Assembly: GCA_020723665.1 (NCBI GenBank)
Contig: DYIL01000041.1
Location: 1-32,716 of the forward strand
Direction of reading: 5' to 3'
Length of the DNA: 32,716 bases
Source: Methyloversatilis universalis
GTDB lineage: Bacteria; Pseudomonadota; Gammaproteobacteria; Methylococcales; Methylococcaceae
Shown here: one piece after another, positions 15,062-21,656 of the stretch
Numbering within the stretch: position 1 is the first letter of the stretch
Layout: each line of letters begins with the position of its first letter
The notes under the pieces: generated by a model
What the model was told of the DNA's origin: nothing
What the model saw: only the letters and a program-made list of their open reading frames with translations
The model's database searches: none
Position numbers and translations under genes: made by a program

Positions 15062-15375
15062 ATGTTCTTCAAGCAGTTCTACCTGGGCTGTCTCGCCCAC
15101 GCGTCTTACCTCATCGGCGATCAAGAGACGAAAACCGCGGTTGTGGTCGATCCCCGACGCGACGTCGAACACCATCTGGAAGAGGCGCGCCGCCAAGGGT
15201 TCGAGATTCGCCATGTTGACCCATTTCCACGCCGATTTCATCGCCGGACACCTGGAACTGCGGGATCGTGTCGGCACCAAGATCCATCTGGGGGCGTGGG
15301 CCGACGCCGAATACGCGTTCATTCCGCATCCCGACGGAGACGTCGTCGAATTCGGGCGGTTGGCCGACGGGCTCC
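15062..15375 (+). pseudogene. Truncated MBL-fold persulfide dioxygenase-like gene
   Basis: From ATG 15062, with a very good GAGGAGG 6 bases upstream: MFFKQFYLGCLAHASYLIGDQETKTAVVVDPRRDVEHHLEEARRQGFEIRHV. A base or two is then lost near 15215, and the next frame continues LTHFHADFIAGHLELRDRVGTKIHLGAWADAEYAFIPHPDGDVVEFGRL. HFHADFIAGH is the metal-binding H-x-H-x-D-x-x-x-G-H motif of metallo-beta-lactamase-fold enzymes. The surroundings match the ETHE1-like persulfide dioxygenase group, often fused to rhodanese. Homology ends near 15375, so the second half of the catalytic domain is missing. Both a frameshift and a truncation, hence a pseudogene. Confidence 0.75.
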
Positions 15376-15456
15376 ATCAGGTAAGCCCGCATGATGGCAT
15401 CCTCGCTCGATTACCATACCTCGTTAGATCAACAACTGCGGCTGTAATACAGAGGG

Positions 15457-15837
15457 TTAATGGTCCGAGCTCGACGCCAGCGCCTGTAGGTCCCGTTCAA
15501 GCAGTTCCTGGTCGCCCAGATTGAGTTCGACCAACCTTTTCAGCGTAGAGATGCTATCGAGATCGATATGTTGGCACACGAGGCCGATCTTCGTTCCGGC
15601 GCGGTGTGCTAGGGACACGTCCATCACGATTTGAATCGTCGGGCTCAGATCGATGCGGAGCTCGTGAACCTGATCGGGTTCGATAGACCAGTCGTTGCCG
15701 AGTTCTATCAGACAGCCCTTGAGCGAAAGATCCAGGATTTTGCACGGGAAGGTGTGGCTGCCTCGAGACAGCGTGGCAGGCGCGTCATGGGCTACACGGT
15801 GAAAGTGGCGCTTTTCCGAGTGCCGCATGCGGGACAT
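15457..15837 (-). CDS. PilZ domain protein
   Basis: A 126-residue single-domain cyclic-di-GMP receptor candidate. Residues 9-13 (R-H-F-H-R in EKRHFHRV) give the RxxxR motif, and DLSLKGCLIEL near residues 36-46 supplies the (D/N)xSxxG motif, together the canonical PilZ binding signature. A C-terminal helix (LKRLVELNLGDQELLERDL) follows the barrel. The protein is cytosolic. Its start overlaps an operon context: the upstream FHA gene stops 16 bases before its ATG, and AAGGAG lies next to that stop. The two are likely co-transcribed and may act together, PilZ reading c-di-GMP and FHA binding phosphothreonine. The pair lies just left of flrA but points away from it. Confidence 0.88.
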   Translation of the reverse strand: MSRMRHSEKRHFHRVAHDAPATLSRGSHTFPCKILDLSLKGCLIELGNDWSIEPDQVHELRIDLSPTIQIVMDVSLAHRAGTKIGLVCQHIDLDSISTLKRLVELNLGDQELLERDLQALASSSDH

Positions 15838-15853
15838 AAAGCGGCTCCTTCAG

Positions 15854-16474
15854 TCACTCTTGGAAGAATTGCATAAGGGAATCGTTGACCTTGATGAGAT
15901 CGCCGTCGCTCAACAGCATGGCCTGGTCCTTTACGGGTTTGTCGTTGACGGTCAGCGAAGTGCCCTCGGCCAAGGGCGAAATAAAATACCCGTTCTTGCG
16001 TTTGGCGATGATAACCACGCCGGAGCCTTCCTTTCCGAGGCGCACCAAGGATTTCTTCAAAGGTATCACCAGTCCGATCTGCCGTCCATTCAACACCTGC
16101 AGGCTGCCGTCGAAGAATTTGGCGTCTGTGTCTGTCCAGACCTCCGGTTCGGAATCGGGTTGTGCCTCTCTCTCCGGCCGGAAGGTTTCTTCCTTGATGT
16201 AGAAGATAACATGTTTACCCACGGTAATTCGGTCGCCGTGATTGAGCACATGCTCGACGACTGGCTTGTCGTTGACGAACACGGGAAATTGGCTGTCGAC
16301 TTTGCGAATGACGTGTTGTTCGGGTGTGGATTCGATAATCGCGTGCCAAGGCGCGACGGCCAGACTGTCGATATGCAGGACGTTGGACGGATCGCGGCCG
16401 ATGCCGATCTCGCCGGGTTTAAGTGTGATGGCCTTAAGTGACTTACCTCTGAACGTGAGCGTTAATTTGGCCAT
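15854..16474 (-). CDS. Protein with two FHA domains
   Basis: A 206-residue cytosolic protein. The first FHA domain covers about 1-95, with the phosphothreonine-binding landmarks GRDPSN (26-31), a serine-to-HA block (S37...WHAII) and VNDKPV / LNHGDRITVG. A linker rich in Glu and Pro (about 96-120) leads to a second FHA-like domain (about 122-205, VRLGKEGSGVVIIAKRKNGYFISPL...LTVNDKPV...LLSDGDLIKV). In this second domain the Arg-Ser landmarks are poorly kept, so it may be structural. FHA domains recruit Thr-phosphorylated partners; no kinase or phosphatase is encoded nearby. It is the first gene of a two-gene unit with the PilZ gene. The ribosome binding site is weak. Confidence 0.85.
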   Translation of the reverse strand: MAKLTLTFRGKSLKAITLKPGEIGIGRDPSNVLHIDSLAVAPWHAIIESTPEQHVIRKVDSQFPVFVNDKPVVEHVLNHGDRITVGKHVIFYIKEETFRPEREAQPDSEPEVWTDTDAKFFDGSLQVLNGRQIGLVIPLKKSLVRLGKEGSGVVIIAKRKNGYFISPLAEGTSLTVNDKPVKDQAMLLSDGDLIKVNDSLMQFFQE

Positions 16475-17056
16475 TAAAAAGCTCGCTTTACCAAAATAAA
16501 GTCGTCGTTATCAAAAGTATACACACTATTCGCCGGTCCCGTCCGGAATAGGGTAATATTTGTGTCGCCGATTGGCGACTTCGGTAAGGTTCGCCCATAA
16601 ACAAGCTGTAGGAAGCTCTGAACAAGTTGATTCCGTTCACGGTTCGACAAGCTCACCACTAACGGAATCAATAGGTTACCGTTCGTCCTGAGCCTGTCGA
16701 AGGGCCGTGCTTCGTACGTTAGCGTTCGTTCCCGGCGAACGGGTGCACGGGTAAGCGCCGCTTGCGGCTCCCAACAGGGAAAGTGGGGAGTGATTGGCTT
16801 GGGTGAGGGCCTTTCGGATCCAACAGTCGCACTGTTCGCTTTTCCCACTGGAAACTTATTCAGAGCTTCCTATAGTTGACACTGCAGTTCCTGGACGCCG
16901 GATCGCTGCTTTTTGGCAGCGGTTCGAAGATGTAACGTTCCGTTGACGACGATATTTTGACGGCTAAACTTTCAAGCGGTTTGTTGTTGCATATTCACCA
17001 TATCATCCGGACCGGTCGGCTCAGATGCCTGCGCCGGCTGTTGGAGAGCAGACGAG
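16475..17056. other. Spacer between divergent genes, mostly repeat
   Basis: The divergent region between the FHA gene and flrA. Nearly half is the GGAAGCTCTGA element at 16611-16870. About 185 bases remain for the flrA promoter, and no convincing -35/-10 or -24/-12 pair was found there. Confidence 0.55.
16611..16870. repeat. MITE-like element, GGAAGCTCTGA family, complete copy 3
   Basis: The left end GGAAGCTCTGAACAAG (16611-16626) is mirrored by CTTATTCAGAGCTTCC (16855-16870). Here the flanks are TGTA and TATA instead of TTAA. The right two thirds carry, in inverse orientation, the ~150-base unit of the 2491-2723 copy. The left third carries the REP-rich segment of the 9247-9443 copy, so this copy links the two subtypes. 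Confidence 0.75.
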
Positions 17057-18463
17057 ATGGGCTTGCGCCGAGTTTTATTAGTCCAAAGCGAGAGCATCGT
17101 ATGTTCTGAACTGAGCGCAGTTCTGAAATTCCTTGAGTGTGACGTCGTAACGCGCCGCCTGAATGTCCTCGATGAGGAGACGGATGCGGAATTCGATGCC
17201 GTCTTCATCGGCGTGGACGATGACGTCGAGCAGGTGGTTTTGCGGATAGTGGAGTTGTACAGGTACGTTCCGCTCGTTCTGGTAATCGACAAGACTTCGC
17301 CCCGACCGCTACCGATCGGGCTGGATAATAGAGCCGCCGCGGTTGTGGCATGGCCGACCAATTACGCCACGTTGAACGCTTGTCTGGATAAAATCGGCAG
17401 GGGCATGTCCGAAGTCGTGAATGTCCGCCCGCCGGAGTTGTTCCGCAGTTTGACGGGAGCCAGCGCTGCGGTGCAACGGACGCGCAAACTCATCCAGCAG
17501 GTTGCCCCTTCCGATGCGACGGTTCTTATCCTCGGCGAATCGGGCACCGGCAAGGAGGTGATCGCGCGTAACCTGCATTATTACTCGGCTCGCCGAACCA
17601 AGCCTTTCGTACCGGTCAATTGCGGCGCCATACCCGGCGAACTGCTGGAAAGCGAGCTTTTCGGCCACGAGAAGGGCGCCTTTACCGGAGCGCTGAGCTC
17701 CCGTCAGGGACGTTTCGAGATGGCCGAAGGCGGCACCCTGTTTTTGGACGAAATCGGCGACATGCCTTTGGCGATGCAGGTCAAGCTCCTGAGAGTCTTG
17801 CAGGAGCGCTGTTTCGAGCGGGTCGGCAGCAACAAGACCATTCATTGCGACGTGCGCATCGTCGCGGCGACCCACCGCAATCTGGAAGAAGAAATCGGCC
17901 GGAACCGGTTTAGGGAAGATCTTTATTACCGGCTCAATGTCTTTCCGATCGAGGTCCCGTCGTTACGCGACCGGCTGGAAGACGTGCCGGCCCTGGTCGA
18001 GGATCTCACCGCCCGTCTCAGAGCCGAAAAGCGGGGTAATATGCGCCTTACCCCGGCGGCAATCCGGGCGCTCCAGCGATATCACTGGCCCGGCAACGTT
18101 CGGGAACTGGCCAACTTGATCGAGCGCCTGGCGATTTTGTATCCCAATGGCGTGGTCGATGCGGCCGATTTGCCGGAAAAATTCCAGCAGTACGCCAAAT
18201 CGGAAGACGCCGCGCCGAGGCACGAACTTCAGGCCGAAAACGCCGCTTCGATCGAGAGACTCCGAATCGCCCGTTTGCCTGGGGAGGGCTTGGATTTGCG
18301 GGAGCACCTCAACAATCTGGAGTGCGAACTGATAAGGCAGGCCCTGGACGAATGTAACGGCGTCGTGGCTCACGCCGCCAATCTTCTCAGGATGCGGCGC
18401 ACAACCCTGGTCGAGAAATTGCGGAAATACGGCCTGCGGGGCGAGGAAACGACGGCAATTTGA
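17057..18463 (+). CDS. flrA: Flagellar master regulator FlrA/FleQ, sigma-54 activator
   Basis: A 468-residue enhancer-binding protein. The N-terminal FleQ domain (1-115) is receiver-like but lacks a phospho-Asp context ([11 protein letters not shown]). LFRS at 128-131 is the conserved motif through which FleQ binds c-di-GMP. The AAA+ domain has Walker A GESGTGKE (160-167), the sigma-54-contacting GAFTGA (207-212) and Walker [13 protein letters not shown] (225-236). A Fis-type HTH ends the protein ([21 protein letters not shown]). LFRS plus GAFTGA separates it from ordinary NtrC-type regulators. It should sit at the top of the cascade and drive flrBC from the sigma-54 promoter that follows. 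GGAGAG lies shortly before ATG 17057. fleQ is the Pseudomonas name. Confidence 0.94.
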   Translation: MGLRRVLLVQSESIVCSELSAVLKFLECDVVTRRLNVLDEETDAEFDAVFIGVDDDVEQVVLRIVELYRYVPLVLVIDKTSPRPLPIGLDNRAAAVVAWPTNYATLNACLDKIGRGMSEVVNVRPPELFRSLTGASAAVQRTRKLIQQVAPSDATVLILGESGTGKEVIARNLHYYSARRTKPFVPVNCGAIPGELLESELFGHEKGAFTGALSSRQGRFEMAEGGTLFLDEIGDMPLAMQVKLLRVLQERCFERVGSNKTIHCDVRIVAATHRNLEEEIGRNRFREDLYYRLNVFPIEVPSLRDRLEDVPALVEDLTARLRAEKRGNMRLTPAAIRALQRYHWPGNVRELANLIERLAILYPNGVVDAADLPEKFQQYAKSEDAAPRHELQAENAASIERLRIARLPGEGLDLREHLNNLECELIRQALDECNGVVAHAANLLRMRRTTLVEKLRKYGLRGEETTAI

Positions 18464-18515
18464 CGCCGCTCCGAAGGCGGGTTACCCAACTCTTTGTTTT
18501 CATTAGGACTTAAGC

Positions 18516-18531
18516 TGGCACCTTGCTTGCT
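18516..18531 (+). promoter_or_regulatory. Sigma-54 promoter of flrBC
   Basis: TGGCACCTTGCTTGCT matches the -24/-12 consensus TGGCACG-N4-TTGCW at every key position except the G after TGGCAC. The invariant GG (18517-18518) and GC (18529-18530) are correctly spaced. Transcription should start near 18541. It lies between flrA and flrB, where an FlrA-dependent promoter is expected. Confidence 0.85.
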
Positions 18532-18625
18532 TCCTGCCGGTCAGGTTCAACATTACCGGATCCGGCATTCCCTTGGCCAGAGCGTTTTTCACCGCAGTTT
18601 ATCGATTCGTAGCGGGAAGTGGGAT

Positions 18626-18698
18626 TGTAGGTCGGCAATCCCGCGCCGACAAAGCCCCTTGCCGAGCCGATATGTCGGTAAAGGATTGCCGATCTACA
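18626..18698. repeat. Inverted repeat inserted at the flrB 5' end
   Basis: TGTAGGTCGGCAATCC (18626-18641) and GGATTGCCGATCTACA (18683-18698) pair at 15 of 16 positions around a 41-base loop. It lies between the sigma-54 promoter and the first residues homologous to FlrB, either in the leader or translated as a foreign N-terminus. Confidence 0.7.
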
Positions 18699-19946
18699 TC
18701 CTGGGCTCCGCCACACCGAGTCGAAAAATGCTCTGATCAGGCTTTCGACAACGCGCAGCGCTTGCAGGATGCCTTCCAGGTATTCAATGCGCTTTCCGAG
18801 AATCTGACCCGATCCTATCTCGACCTCGAAGCCCAGGTTGCACGTCTCAGCGAAGAACTCGCAGCCGCCCGAAGCGAAAAGCTGAAGACCCTGGCCGAAA
18901 AGGAGCGATTGGCCAACCGTCTGCAACTGCTGTTGAAGACCCTACCGGGCGGGGTGGTCGTAATCGACGGTCGCGGCTTCGTCATAGAACACAACCCGGT
19001 GGCGGGACTTTTTCTCGGCGAGCCGCTGCTGGGTCGGAACTGGCGCGATGTCCTGGATTCCTTGCCCATCGTCGAGAATCCCCATCAGCGACGTTTGCCG
19101 GGCGGAAAGACGATCAGCCTGACCCTCAGTCCGCTGGGCGACGAACCGGGGCAGATCGTGCTCCTCACGGACGTCACGGAAATGCGCTCGCTGCAGGAGT
19201 GGGCGGATCATCAAAGGCGACTTTCGGCACTGGGAGAAATGGTGGCGAGCCTCGCCCACCAGGTGCGGACGCCGCTGGCTGCTGCGCTGCTCTATGCGTC
19301 TCATCTTGCAAAATCCGACCTCGATGTTTCCCATCGCTCGAAATTCGCGGCCAAACTGACCGAGCGGCTCCACCACCTGGAGCGTCAAGTCAATGATATG
19401 CTCGCGTTCGCCCGACTGGGAACCTTGAGCAAGGAGCGGTTCTCCATCGGCGATCTCCTGACCAAGCTCGCGGAAAACTGCGAGCCGCTGATGCAGGGCA
19501 AGGCGATAGGTTTCACGGTCATCAACCGGTCCTGCGACGATGGCTTGTTGGGCAACGGCGATGCGCTCCTCGGCGTATTGATCAATTTGGTGGGCAACGC
19601 CGTGGAAGCCCTGGGCGGCGAGGGTAACATATGCGTCGTCGCGGATCAGCCCGAGAGCCGATATCTGGACATCAGCGTGTCGGATGACGGTCCGGGGATT
19701 TCCGAAGACATCAGGGAACGGATTTTCGAACCGTTTTTCACTACACGATGCAACGGCACAGGACTTGGGCTGGCCATAGCCGACTACGTGGTCAAGGCCC
19801 ATTTCGGACGAATTTGGTGCGAGTCCGAGCCGGGGCTCGGCACGACTTTTCGTATTCGATTGCCTTTATGTCCGGGCGGCACGCCCTTGCCGGGGAATTT
19901 TTCCGGCCGTGCCGTCTTCATGGGAGGAGATGATGCAGCAAACTGA
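18672..19946 (+). CDS. flrB: Flagellar sensor histidine kinase FlrB/FleS
   Basis: A cytosolic kinase that phosphorylates FlrC. Order: helical region (QDAFQVFNALSENLTRSYLDLEAQVARLSEELA), PAS-like domain (LLLKTLPGGVVVIDGRGFVIEHNP...), dimerisation/phosphoacceptor domain with the FlrB-type H-box LAHQVRTPLAAALLYASHL (His about 196 from this start), and HATPase_c with N box (NLVGNAVEAL), DDGPGIS and GTGLGLAIA. The start is uncertain. ATG 18672 is the only in-frame ATG before the homology but lies inside an inverted repeat. TTG 18573 and TTG 18762 are alternatives, and none has a clear ribosome binding site. Family proteins begin about ten residues before AFQVFN, favouring a start near 18740-18762. 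It overlaps flrC by 14 bases. Confidence 0.9.
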   Translation: MSVKDCRSTSWAPPHRVEKCSDQAFDNAQRLQDAFQVFNALSENLTRSYLDLEAQVARLSEELAAARSEKLKTLAEKERLANRLQLLLKTLPGGVVVIDGRGFVIEHNPVAGLFLGEPLLGRNWRDVLDSLPIVENPHQRRLPGGKTISLTLSPLGDEPGQIVLLTDVTEMRSLQEWADHQRRLSALGEMVASLAHQVRTPLAAALLYASHLAKSDLDVSHRSKFAAKLTERLHHLERQVNDMLAFARLGTLSKERFSIGDLLTKLAENCEPLMQGKAIGFTVINRSCDDGLLGNGDALLGVLINLVGNAVEALGGEGNICVVADQPESRYLDISVSDDGPGISEDIRERIFEPFFTTRCNGTGLGLAIADYVVKAHFGRIWCESEPGLGTTFRIRLPLCPGGTPLPGNFSGRAVFMGGDDAAN

Positions 19947-21270
19947 TATTTTGATCGTAGAGGACGATCCTTCCTTGTCGGAGGCCTTGACGGACACCTT
20001 GGAAATCGCCGGCTATCGGACGATAGCCGCGGGTGACGGCGCGGAGGCGCTCGTCAGATTGGCGGAGTCGCCGGTCAGGCTGGTGATCAGCGACGTGCAG
20101 ATGCCCAAGGTGAACGGGATGAATCTGCTCGAGCGCGTCAAAGCAGACTATCCGGAGATTCCGGTTCTGCTGATGACCGCTTACGGTACGATCGAGAACG
20201 CAGTGCAGGCCATGCGCGCGGGGGCCTGCGATTATTTGGTCAAACCCTTCGCGGCGGAAGACCTGGTTGAGCACGTCGCGCGCCGTATTCTTCCCAAGCC
20301 CGAGGAGGCCGATACGCGAGTGGTCGAAAGCCCGGCCATGAAAAAACTGTGGGGTTTGGCGGCGCGGATCGCCAAAACCGACGCGACGGTACTCATTCAG
20401 GGTGAAAGCGGCACCGGCAAGGAAGTCCTGGCCCGTTACATCCACCAGAGTTCGCTTCGGCACAAAGGGCCGTTCGTGGCCATCAACTGTGCCGCAATCC
20501 CGGAAAACATGCTGGAGGCGGAGCTTTTCGGTTACGAAAAAGGGGCTTATACCGGCGCGGTCCAGACCGTGCCCGGAAAGCTGGAAATGGCCCAGGGCGG
20601 TACCGTGCTGCTCGACGAGATAACCGAGATGAACTTGCCGCTCCAGGCCAAATTGCTCCGGGTGCTTCAGGAACGCGAGATCGAGCGCCTCGGGGGGCGT
20701 AAGCCGTTGGCTCTCGACATCCGCGTACTTGCGACCACCAACCGGAATCCGAAGGAATGGATCAGCCGCGGACAGTTCAGGGAGGATCTCTATTACCGCT
20801 TAAGCGTGTTTCCGCTGACCATCCCGCCTTTGCGGGACCGGCGGGAAGACATTCTTCCGCTGGCGGAAGCCTTTATCCGGCGTCACCGGCAACGCGGCAA
20901 ACCGTTACCGGAATTGAGCAAGACTGCCGCCGAGCGGCTGTCGGCCTATGCCTGGCCGGGCAACGTGCGGGAATTGGACAACTTGATTCAGAGAGCATTG
21001 ATACTACAATCGGGCAGTCGCATCGAGCTTGAGGATCTGGTGTTCGAGGAAGATCTTTATGGCGGCGGAATTCCGGCGGTATCGGATTCTAGAGCCGCCG
21101 ATTCGCTGGTGAACGGGCTGCGGACTCACGAGGAAAAACTCATTCTGGAAACGCTTAAGGAACAGAACGGCAGCCGTAAATCCACGGCCGAGCGCCTCGG
21201 CATCAGCGAACGGACGCTTCGCTACAAGCTTGCCAAAATGCGCGAAGCCGGCCATGTGGTCGCCGTCTGA
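19933..21270 (+). CDS. flrC: Flagellar sigma-54 response regulator FlrC/FleR
   Basis: A 445-residue NtrC-type regulator. The receiver domain (1-120) has DD (11-12), phospho-Asp54 (VISDVQMP), Thr82 and Lys104 (LVKPF). The AAA+ domain has Walker A GESGTGKE (157-164), GAYTGA (204-209, with Tyr in place of the usual Phe) and Walker B GGTVLLDEITEM. The C-terminal Fis-type helix-turn-helix is RKSTAERLGISERTLRYKL. I chose the second ATG of a tandem pair (19933) because GGAGG lies 5 bases before it; 19930 would leave no spacing. It overlaps the end of flrB, implying coupled translation. It should activate class III genes, first of all fliE with its sigma-54 promoter. Confidence 0.95.
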   Translation: MQQTDILIVEDDPSLSEALTDTLEIAGYRTIAAGDGAEALVRLAESPVRLVISDVQMPKVNGMNLLERVKADYPEIPVLLMTAYGTIENAVQAMRAGACDYLVKPFAAEDLVEHVARRILPKPEEADTRVVESPAMKKLWGLAARIAKTDATVLIQGESGTGKEVLARYIHQSSLRHKGPFVAINCAAIPENMLEAELFGYEKGAYTGAVQTVPGKLEMAQGGTVLLDEITEMNLPLQAKLLRVLQEREIERLGGRKPLALDIRVLATTNRNPKEWISRGQFREDLYYRLSVFPLTIPPLRDRREDILPLAEAFIRRHRQRGKPLPELSKTAAERLSAYAWPGNVRELDNLIQRALILQSGSRIELEDLVFEEDLYGGGIPAVSDSRAADSLVNGLRTHEEKLILETLKEQNGSRKSTAERLGISERTLRYKLAKMREAGHVVAV

Positions 21271-21273
21271 GCT

Positions 21274-21289
21274 TGGCTTGAATCGTGCA
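21274..21289 (+). promoter_or_regulatory. Sigma-54 promoter of fliEFGHIJK
   Basis: TGGCTTGAATCGTGCA keeps GG (21275-21276) and GC (21287-21288) at the required spacing and matches the consensus at TGGC, G and TGCA. It begins three bases after the flrC stop and 35 bases before fliE, giving a leader of about 24 bases. FlrC is the natural activator. Confidence 0.72.
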
Positions 21290-21323
21290 TTTCCTGGCAT
21301 AGTGACAAAAAACGGGCGTTACC

Positions 21324-21635
21324 ATGAGCGAGCTTGACATCAATAAGGTACTCACCCAGATGCGGATCATGCGGGATCAGGCCCGCAGTACCGCGTTGCC
21401 TGCCGATAACGCGGCCGATTTCGGCGCATTGCTTAAGGATTCGATTGACAAGGTCAACGAAACGCAGCAACAAGCCAACAAACTTGCGGAAGCGTTCGAA
21501 TCCGGCGCGACCGATGCCAGCCTGTCCGAAGTGATGATCTCGCTCCAGAAGGCTAGTCTCTCGTTCCAGGCCATGGTGCAGGTCAGGAACAAGCTGGTGG
21601 AGGCTTACAAGGACGTGATGAATATGCCGATGTAA
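21324..21635 (+). CDS. fliE: Flagellar basal-body protein FliE
   Basis: A 103-residue protein, the usual size for FliE, which joins the MS ring to the proximal rod and is exported by the flagellar type III system. The C-terminal half, DSIDKVNETQQQANKLAEAFESGATDASLSEVMISLQKASLSFQAMVQVRNKLVEAYKDVMNMPM, is the typical two-helix FliE domain with L-x-x-V-M-x-x-x-x-K-A-x-x-x-x-Q and R-N-K-x-V-x-A-Y-x-x-x-M. It is the first gene of the run behind the sigma-54 promoter; fliF follows after 21 bases. The ribosome binding site is weak. Confidence 0.95.
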   Translation: MSELDINKVLTQMRIMRDQARSTALPADNAADFGALLKDSIDKVNETQQQANKLAEAFESGATDASLSEVMISLQKASLSFQAMVQVRNKLVEAYKDVMNMPM

Positions 21636-21656
21636 ATCCTAAGACCATAGCGCCGG

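Noticed and set aside
16876..16910. A TTGACA that could be the -35 box of flrA
   Set aside because: No acceptable -10 box lies 16-18 bases downstream, and part of the sequence adjoins the repeat end.
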